DNA of 9,670 nt from NCBI GenBank assembly GCA_026461645.1, contig JAPJMP010000093.1, forward strand, positions 1-9,670, written 5' to 3'. Shown in pieces: positions 4,524-9,670 of the stretch; positions within the stretch are counted from its first letter, which is position 1; the number at the start of each line of letters is the position of its first letter. Origin of the DNA: Burkholderiales bacterium (GTDB lineage Bacteria > Pseudomonadota > Gammaproteobacteria > Burkholderiales > UBA11063). The position numbers and the translations under genes were made by a program. The notes below the pieces were generated by a model. That model was not told the origin of the DNA and did no database searches. It worked only from the letters and a program-made list of their open reading frames with translations.

Positions 4524-7481
4524 ATGAATATAATAATTCAGATAGTAGTTGTAATTATTGCGATTATTGTATTAGCTAAATTAGTTGCTTTATTTGGTGG
4601 TATTACAAAAGTATTGCATGCTTTATACTTAAAGATAGTATCACCAATTAAATTGTTTTTACTTTGGGAATATAAGCATATTGAAGTAATTATTCGGAAT
4701 TTAGTCTATGAAAAAGAAGATATTTTTACAAGCCTTAAGGCTAATGATATTGTAGGGGTGGTAAAACCAAATCATGTTTATCATATTTCTCGAAATCCAC
4801 TTTTTAAAAGTATTTTTGTGCTATTTTGGCAGTTGATGCTGGTTGAGATATTTTTTAACAGAAACTCATTGATTAATAAATCCCAAACCTTAATTATGAT
4901 TATTATTGCAATTCTAGTTGGTATAGTTGTAGGGATTGTTATACATGTTTTAAATAAAAATAGAGTTTCTCAAACAAAAGACTGCTTTAATGCTTCAACT
5001 TTAGGTGTAATAGTGGACAAATTAGAAATAAAAAAATTAAGTAGTACTGAAATTAGAGGAATTTTGTCTAATTTAAAATATAAGTCTTCTTTGGAAATAG
5101 CAACAAAAGCTAAAGCTGGAATTAATAGTTATCCATTGCTAACGGAATACTTTAATCGACTTGAATTATGCATGATTGATAATAAGGGGTCAAAATATTC
5201 TAATTGGTTACCAGTATGGCTATTAAGTAAATTGAGGTCATCAAAGGTTAGTACGGAAACTTGTGTATATCATGTTTTTACTGAACTTATTAGTTATATG
5301 AGCTATTATAAAGATGTACGTGCTAGTGTTGTTGAACTAGGGCATGGTGGGGTTTCTGTGTTAGAGCATAGTTTAAATGTAGCTGAATGTGCATTGGATT
5401 TATCAAACCATGATATTTTTAAATCAACATCTAATATCAAGGATTTTGTAGTACTAACATGTTTAGCTCATGATATTGGTAAGATTAAATGTTTTAATGA
5501 TGGGCATAGTAATTTTAATGGGCATGAACGTCAATCATATCAAATATTAGGACTTATTGGATCATTTGCAATGTTAGGAGACGTTAATCATTATATAAAA
5601 GATACTATTACAACGGCAATTCTAAGGCAAGGCGAGATGATTGTTAATGATATGAATACAGATTTAGTATTGATAAATCATATCTATAAAACCTCAGATC
5701 AAAAAGCTTCAGAACTTGAAGGGCAAATAATGACCGAAGATAGGATTAATGAAATTTATCGTACGGCTTTTTATATCTTATTAACTGATAAGGTAAGTAT
5801 GGCAAAGTGTGCTTCACTAGTTAATGATTTTTTATTTCTTGATGTTCAAAAATTTGTTCGAGAGTTAATAAAATTTACTGGACAGACATTTACAGTCGAT
5901 AATTATGCTAACACTCAGGTATTTAAGCAAATAAAGAAATTTATGTTAAGTGATGGCTTATTTGCTGAAGGGATAACTGATGTCTGTACCATTGTAATGC
6001 AGGAAATATCATCTGGTAAAGAGGTAAAGCGTTATCAACAATGTTTAATTTTACGTATGGATTTCATTATCCAAAACGAACACATAAAATTAGAGAACGT
6101 GACTGTTAATGCTGAAGCAAACAACAAAGTAATTGCAAAGTTAGTATTTAAAAATGGTGGAATACAGTTTGTCAAATCTATCGCAGATGTTTTATCTGAG
6201 GTTAAAGAAGAGTTAACCATTCCAGTTACTACAAAACATGTTGAGCCCAATATAGTCCCAGAAAATATATCTAATTTAGATGTAACATTAGATAATTTAC
6301 ACAATAAAAGCAGCGAAAGCGAAGCTCAAGGCAGTATGCCGTCAATAAATATTGATTATGCTCCAGAGGAAGCTGTCTTTGAACTTCCAGAGTTGAAAGA
6401 TGGCAAAAAACAAAATTTATTTTCAGGAAGTAGCAGTAATGCAGAAATTAAGCAAGCAACTAAATTGTTTAATAAAGCATGGACTTTAACAGAGGTAAAT
6501 GAATATTTTCTCAATGCGTTACAAGGTTGTGGAATAGAAATTAGTGAGATAAGTTGGAATAAAAAGTATCAACGTTATAATGTTAAATCAGAATACGGGG
6601 TCACGGCTACTGTTACCGCTTATATTTTTGGACAAATCAGCGTCCAGTACTCAATTTATGACAAAATTGATTATGTAGATCACAATTCCAAAGATTCAAA
6701 AATAATTACTTTGCCAAGAGGTAAGCAATGGGCAGCAGCGACAATCGAATTTTGCAATACACATATAGACTGGAATAATAATGATATAAGTAATGATTTG
6801 ATTGATTATGTTAAGCGATTAAAATTATCATATAGTATTCGAGATAATCTCGAATGTGGAATTTATGATGAGTATTTTGCAGTTAAAGTCAAGAATTTTA
6901 ATAGTGGTAATATTGGTATAATGTTGTACTCAAGTAAAAATGGGCAATATAAGGAAGATAAATCGGCTGTAATTGCTGATAGCTTAAATTACATTATGGT
7001 GGGATGTGAAAATAATCTTAGATTGGTAAACCAAATTTACTTAGTTGACAATTTTGCTGATGCTCTTGTGATATATGAAATAACTAATATAAATACAATA
7101 GTTTATTTTAGCGCTGAGAAAATTATAGATAAAATTAAGGAAATATATCCGGAGAAAGAAATCAGGTTATTCATAAATTTTAAAAATTATGAAAAAGTTA
7201 ATAGCATACTGTATAAAAAAGAGGTTAAACCATTTTGTTACATAACTGATGGATTTGATGTCTTTAATCAAAAGATTATACTTACGATATTAAAGAAACA
7301 GAAGGCGATCCCGTTATTAAGTGATTTAATTGCGCCGCTTATGATGGATTCAGCAGCAACATGTATTAAACAGTTAAAAGAAGTTTTGGTATTTCAAGAA
7401 TCTTTTGATATGAATAGAGGGATTAATAATGTTAGAAACATGTACGAAAATCTTGGACGAGAACTTACAGCAATACAATAG
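4524..7481 (+). CDS. Membrane-anchored HD-domain protein, MOBH/TraI_2 relaxase-like, with C-terminal primase/Toprim-like region
   Basis: This 985-aa protein is the core of the presumed transfer operon. Residues 2-25 form a strong N-terminal membrane helix, with further hydrophobic segments at about 94-111 and 121-143. An HD domain follows at about 260-430: R-A-S...H-G-G (266-276), L-E-H-S-L-N-V-A (280-287), L-A-H-D-I-G-K (314-320), G-H-E (333-335), N-H (385-386) and S-D-Q-K-A-S (391-396). This order resembles the HD part of MOBH relaxases (TraI_2 family), but the usual multi-His motif is reduced to His274. After a polar linker (about 565-650), residues 655-720 resemble the start of element-borne primases (F-L-N-A-L...G-I-E-I...Y-Q-R-Y-N). 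Residues about 785-890 resemble a Toprim fold without its catalytic acids. The ATG is 6 bases after the previous stop, with a weak SD, suggesting coupling. It may be a relaxase or a membrane HD hydrolase; I favour the first. Confidence 0.6.
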   Translation: MNIIIQIVVVIIAIIVLAKLVALFGGITKVLHALYLKIVSPIKLFLLWEYKHIEVIIRNLVYEKEDIFTSLKANDIVGVVKPNHVYHISRNPLFKSIFVLFWQLMLVEIFFNRNSLINKSQTLIMIIIAILVGIVVGIVIHVLNKNRVSQTKDCFNASTLGVIVDKLEIKKLSSTEIRGILSNLKYKSSLEIATKAKAGINSYPLLTEYFNRLELCMIDNKGSKYSNWLPVWLLSKLRSSKVSTETCVYHVFTELISYMSYYKDVRASVVELGHGGVSVLEHSLNVAECALDLSNHDIFKSTSNIKDFVVLTCLAHDIGKIKCFNDGHSNFNGHERQSYQILGLIGSFAMLGDVNHYIKDTITTAILRQGEMIVNDMNTDLVLINHIYKTSDQKASELEGQIMTEDRINEIYRTAFYILLTDKVSMAKCASLVNDFLFLDVQKFVRELIKFTGQTFTVDNYANTQVFKQIKKFMLSDGLFAEGITDVCTIVMQEISSGKEVKRYQQCLILRMDFIIQNEHIKLENVTVNAEANNKVIAKLVFKNGGIQFVKSIADVLSEVKEELTIPVTTKHVEPNIVPENISNLDVTLDNLHNKSSESEAQGSMPSINIDYAPEEAVFELPELKDGKKQNLFSGSSSNAEIKQATKLFNKAWTLTEVNEYFLNALQGCGIEISEISWNKKYQRYNVKSEYGVTATVTAYIFGQISVQYSIYDKIDYVDHNSKDSKIITLPRGKQWAAATIEFCNTHIDWNNNDISNDLIDYVKRLKLSYSIRDNLECGIYDEYFAVKVKNFNSGNIGIMLYSSKNGQYKEDKSAVIADSLNYIMVGCENNLRLVNQIYLVDNFADALVIYEITNINTIVYFSAEKIIDKIKEIYPEKEIRLFINFKNYEKVNSILYKKEVKPFCYITDGFDVFNQKIILTILKKQKAIPLLSDLIAPLMMDSAATCIKQLKEVLVFQESFDMNRGINNVRNMYENLGRELTAIQ

Positions 7482-8238
7482 TAAAAAGCTAAGCAAAGAT
7501 AAATTTATTGAATCAATTTTTGATGTAATATTACACTTTATTCCAGCATTAAAAAATATTGATAAACATGACGTAAGGCAAGAAATTTGTACGCAGTTAC
7601 TTAATAGCAACTCTTGGGACTTTGTAGATGCTGCATCTTTAATCCACTATATTAGGGCTGTGTCTGGCAATATCAATAAAGTAAATTTTAAGGCAGCTAT
7701 TAAAGTTGATTCAATAGATGAGATAACAACAGATATTGGTGATAATAAGATAGATTTTTCTGATGATGTGATTAGTAAGGTTGCTAAAAAGCAAAAAAGT
7801 TTACGTAAAATTGAATTACCTAAAGAACCTGTAGTAAAAACTGTTGAAGATTTAATAAAAGAGAAAGGTGATTATTATATCACTGAAATATCCTCTTTTT
7901 TAGGGTTAACTACGGTACAAATCTATAGCAATATAAAAGAAAATTATATACCATTAAAAACCAAAATTAGACTGGAAGAGATACGTATATATGATAAGCA
8001 TGCTACTTATGAGGCAATTAAAGATATAATAGTTCAAATGTTTGGTGTAATAGGGCATGCACCATTTGGTAAAATTGGAGTGCCAAGATCATTAATGTAT
8101 CAATGGAAAAAAACTGGGATTCCGTACACCAAGGCTATTTCATTAATTGAGGCATTGCAGCCACTTGTTGAGGATATAGGTATTAGAGCTAATTTGGATA
8201 AGTTATATGCTTCGTTATATATACCAATTAAGTTATAG
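7429..8238 (+). CDS. Putative DNA-binding protein with two helix-turn-helix segments (C-terminal YdaS/Cro-like)
   Basis: This 269-aa protein overlaps the 3' end of the preceding gene by 53 bp. The start is well supported: AGAGGGA (7416-7422) is 6 bases before the ATG, and no other suitable Met lies near. Residues about 204-242 look like a YdaS/Cro-type helix-turn-helix (F-G-K-I-G-V-P...Y-Q-W-K-K-T-G-I-P...I-S-L-I-E-A-L). A second HTH-like segment is at about 148-182 (I-T-E-I-S-S-F-L-G-L-T-T-V-Q-I-Y). The N-terminal part is helical and contains D-K-H-D-V-R-Q-E-I (45-53), reminiscent of sigma70 region 2, though this may be chance. A charged linker joins the parts. In this operon it may be an accessory protein at the transfer origin or a regulator (inference). 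I know no named family for the whole protein. Confidence 0.6.
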   Translation: MLETCTKILDENLQQYNSKKLSKDKFIESIFDVILHFIPALKNIDKHDVRQEICTQLLNSNSWDFVDAASLIHYIRAVSGNINKVNFKAAIKVDSIDEITTDIGDNKIDFSDDVISKVAKKQKSLRKIELPKEPVVKTVEDLIKEKGDYYITEISSFLGLTTVQIYSNIKENYIPLKTKIRLEEIRIYDKHATYEAIKDIIVQMFGVIGHAPFGKIGVPRSLMYQWKKTGIPYTKAISLIEALQPLVEDIGIRANLDKLYASLYIPIKL

Positions 8239-8240
8239 AT

Positions 8241-8639
8241 ATGGATTTAAAAAGTACTAGTTGCAAATGTGGCAGTAATAAAGATTATAAAGACTGTTGC
8301 GGGTTATATATTTCAGGATTGAAGCTACCACATCTGCCAGAACAACTTATGCGTTCACGTTATACTGCATATTCTGTCAGGAATATTGATTATATTGCTA
8401 AAAGCATGTGTGGTAAAGCAATAACTGGCTTTAATATAAAAGAAGCTGAGATTTGGGCACAGCAGGTTATTTGGCAAAAATTAGAAATAATAGCAACTTC
8501 GTTAGCTAGTAAAACAAAAGGTTTTGTTGAATTTAAAGCATACTTCACGGATAATCAACAGCCACATATACTGCATGAAATTAGCGAGTTTCACTTTAAG
8601 AATGGTAAATGGTTCTATGTAGATGGTGTGATATTTTAG
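8241..8639 (+). CDS. ychJ: YchJ-family protein with N-terminal SEC-C zinc motif (UPF0225)
   Basis: This 132-aa protein is readily recognised as YchJ-like. Residues 8-20 hold the SEC-C pattern C-x-C-G-S...Y-x-x-C-C, which binds zinc in SecA and relatives. The conserved P-E-Q-L-M-R-S-R-Y-T-A-Y block follows at 33-44, then I-W-x-K-L-E-I (78-83), G-F-V-E-F-K-A-Y-F (94-102), H-E-x-S-x-F (112-117) and the terminal G-K-W-F-Y-V-D-G (122-129). E. coli YchJ (about 152 aa) carries a second SEC-C motif at its C-terminus. Here the protein stops right after the Y-V-D-G block, so that motif is absent, as in many shorter homologues. Its biochemical role is not established. The ATG lies 2 bases after the previous stop, so it is probably translated by coupling. 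A housekeeping-type gene here looks like cargo or captured DNA. Confidence 0.9.
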   Translation: MDLKSTSCKCGSNKDYKDCCGLYISGLKLPHLPEQLMRSRYTAYSVRNIDYIAKSMCGKAITGFNIKEAEIWAQQVIWQKLEIIATSLASKTKGFVEFKAYFTDNQQPHILHEISEFHFKNGKWFYVDGVIF

Positions 8640-8742
8640 TGATAAACTTAATATTGTATTTAATTGTATTAGAGTTCTTATTTGGATGAGCTACATATTA
8701 CCTAGCTAAATGAACTAGCTCTAATCTTTGAATGGAAGAAAT
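8640..8742. other. Intergenic leader with nested inverted repeats
   Basis: ATTAGAGTT (8668-8676) can pair with AGCTCTAAT (8717-8725), nine pairs with one G-U. Inside it AGCTA (8689-8693) can pair with TAGCT (8703-8707) around a 9-base loop. The structure lies between ychJ and the SD of the next gene (GGAAG, 8734-8738) and lacks the GC-rich stem and U-tract of an intrinsic terminator. It may be a leader hairpin or a weak barrier between operon segments. I see no confident promoter here. Confidence 0.35.
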
Positions 8743-9285
8743 ATGGCGCATATATCATTTACCAAAAAATCTGCTGAAAGATTGAAAATAGATACAACTA
8801 ATGCAGTAAAACATGAACAAACGTATCCAGAATTTGATGATTGGATAATTGATACCGTATGGAATGTAAAGCGTGACACATGGATCATGTTTTATCATAA
8901 ACCTTCTACATTTACAGTATTAATCCAACCTGATAAATACAAATTGGAAAATTGTATAGACCTCTTTCTAATGTTAGTTCAAGAATTGCTAGTTAAATAT
9001 GGTTTACAAGATAGAATGTCACAGTTTATGAATTTATTTAAGAGTGTAACCATTTGTCGCAATAATGATAAAAGTTCGGTGGCTTATATGACGCAAAATA
9101 AATTTAGTGCACATTGTGGTCTTGAAAATCCAAATATTGAGTATAGGGTTACTAACTTATATGATTTAATGATTTATGTTAATGATATGCTTAGGAAAAA
9201 ATTTGATATGAAGAAAACATCATTAGAAGCATTCATTGAAGTTGTTAAGCGTATGCCAATTCCCCAGCAACATACGCTACATTAA
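8743..9285 (+). CDS. DUF6933-like hypothetical protein
   Basis: I placed the start at the ATG at 8743 (180 aa) rather than the upstream in-frame TTG at 8728. GGAAG (8734-8738) stands 4 bases before the ATG, and the protein then begins M-A-H-I-S-F-T-K-K, close to the M-x-I-R-x-T-K-K opening typical of the DUF6933 family. Also consistent are the W-I-M-F-Y-H-K-P-S-T-F-T-V strand pair (47-59), a central helix with L-F-L-M-L-V-Q-E-L-L (74-83), and the T-I-C-R-N-N-D-K-S-S-V (103-113) region resembling the family's conserved T-x-N-R-S-V-L. No signal peptide or membrane segment is seen. Function is unknown in the family. It is separated from ychJ by about 100 bp and from the next gene by 26 bp. It may be accessory cargo within the transfer region. 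Confidence 0.55.
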   Translation: MAHISFTKKSAERLKIDTTNAVKHEQTYPEFDDWIIDTVWNVKRDTWIMFYHKPSTFTVLIQPDKYKLENCIDLFLMLVQELLVKYGLQDRMSQFMNLFKSVTICRNNDKSSVAYMTQNKFSAHCGLENPNIEYRVTNLYDLMIYVNDMLRKKFDMKKTSLEAFIEVVKRMPIPQQHTLH

Positions 9286-9311
9286 TAATTAGTTTAAATG
9301 ACAAATAATGT

Positions 9312-9670
9312 ATGAATATACTTAAATTTAACCGAAATATTTTGCAACTACCAATAGGTGGGCGTAAAGATGCGACATTGATATTATTAATACTCATATT
9401 TGGGTTTTTATTTAATCATTTGTATATTATGGTAGGTTCGGGCAAATATGTATTATCATTGTTTAATTATCAATTGCCTTTGACACTTGGGTATATGAAT
9501 ATCTCAGTGCCAACTGTATTTATTGCTACATTATTACTTGTGTATAGAATAGCTAATTGTAATGATAGATCAAAACCATTCATTAGTAATCTTGATTTTG
9601 TGTCTTCTAAAATCCCGCAACATGATAAGCTAGAAATGGAAACTAAAAATGGCATAAAATTTGGTTATAA
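9312..9670 (+). CDS. N-terminal fragment of a two-TM membrane protein, possible type IV coupling protein (cut by window edge)
   Basis: An open frame begins at the ATG at 9312, the first Met after an in-frame TAA (9306-9308), and runs 119 codons to the edge without a stop. It encodes a short basic N-terminus (M-N-I-L-K-F-N-R-N), a first membrane helix at about 22-41, a roughly 30-residue loop, a second helix at about 66-84 (V-P-T-V-F-I-A-T-L-L-L-V-Y), and then a polar cytoplasmic segment with N-G-I-K-F-G-Y near the edge. A short N-terminus, two membrane helices and a cytosolic body is the layout of VirD4/TraD coupling proteins, which often sit next to MOBH relaxase genes. The Walker motifs that would prove this lie outside the window. 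There is no clear SD. The coding sequence is real in my view; the coupling-protein role is only inferred. Confidence 0.6.
   Translation, partial: MNILKFNRNILQLPIGGRKDATLILLILIFGFLFNHLYIMVGSGKYVLSLFNYQLPLTLGYMNISVPTVFIATLLLVYRIANCNDRSKPFISNLDFVSSKIPQHDKLEMETKNGIKFGY

Noticed and set aside
7568..7806. Iteron-like cores inside the HTH gene: ATGACGTAA (7568-7576, inverted) and AGTTTACGT (7798-7806)
   Set aside because: Each matches only 9 bases of the iteron, in opposite orientations, within coding sequence; similar TTTACGT strings occur elsewhere in genes (for example near 6050), so chance is likely.
9470..9655. Minus-strand frame of 61 codons at the right edge
   Set aside because: It is opposite the open membrane-protein frame, which has proper TM helices and continues past the edge.

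Overview
The window is very AT-rich (by eye roughly 30% G+C). It reads as the replication and mobilisation end of a plasmid or plasmid-like conjugative element from an AT-rich proteobacterium. An intracellular or host-associated gammaproteobacterium (Legionellales/Francisella-like) or a Rickettsiales member would fit. The evidence is an iteron origin, an RPA-type replication initiator, a MOBH/TraI-like HD protein, and a YchJ protein of the kind common in proteobacteria. The exact host cannot be fixed from sequence alone.

Region 1 (1-2088) is an iteron origin followed by its initiator gene. Three complete copies and one edge-truncated copy of an 18-bp iteron lie upstream of rep. The last copy sits between the predicted rep promoter and the rep start codon, which implies autorepression. 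Region 2 (2085-2898) is a convergent gene for an XRE/S24-like repressor, which shares a TTAA stop overlap with rep. Next to it is a divergent promoter region with a very good sigma70-type promoter pointing right.

Region 3 (2899-8639) is a tightly packed rightward run of five genes: a tandem OB-fold, SSB-like protein; an unknown 226-aa protein with winged-helix character; a 985-aa membrane HD protein; an HTH protein whose start overlaps the preceding gene by 53 bp; and a YchJ-family SEC-C protein. Region 4 (8640-9670) holds a short structured leader, a DUF6933-like gene, and the first 119 codons of a two-TM protein that leaves the window and could be a type IV coupling protein.

Working model (inference): Rep fires the iteron origin and limits its own transcription. 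The XRE/S24-like protein controls the divergent promoter of the mobilisation operon. The SSB-like protein, the HD/relaxase-like membrane protein and the HTH protein prepare and process DNA for transfer. The partial membrane protein would join them to a conjugation channel encoded beyond the right edge. The most unusual item is the 985-aa protein. It combines two or three N-terminal membrane segments, a MOBH-like HD domain lacking the usual multi-His motif, and a C-terminal primase/Toprim-like fold whose acidic catalytic residues appear to be lost.
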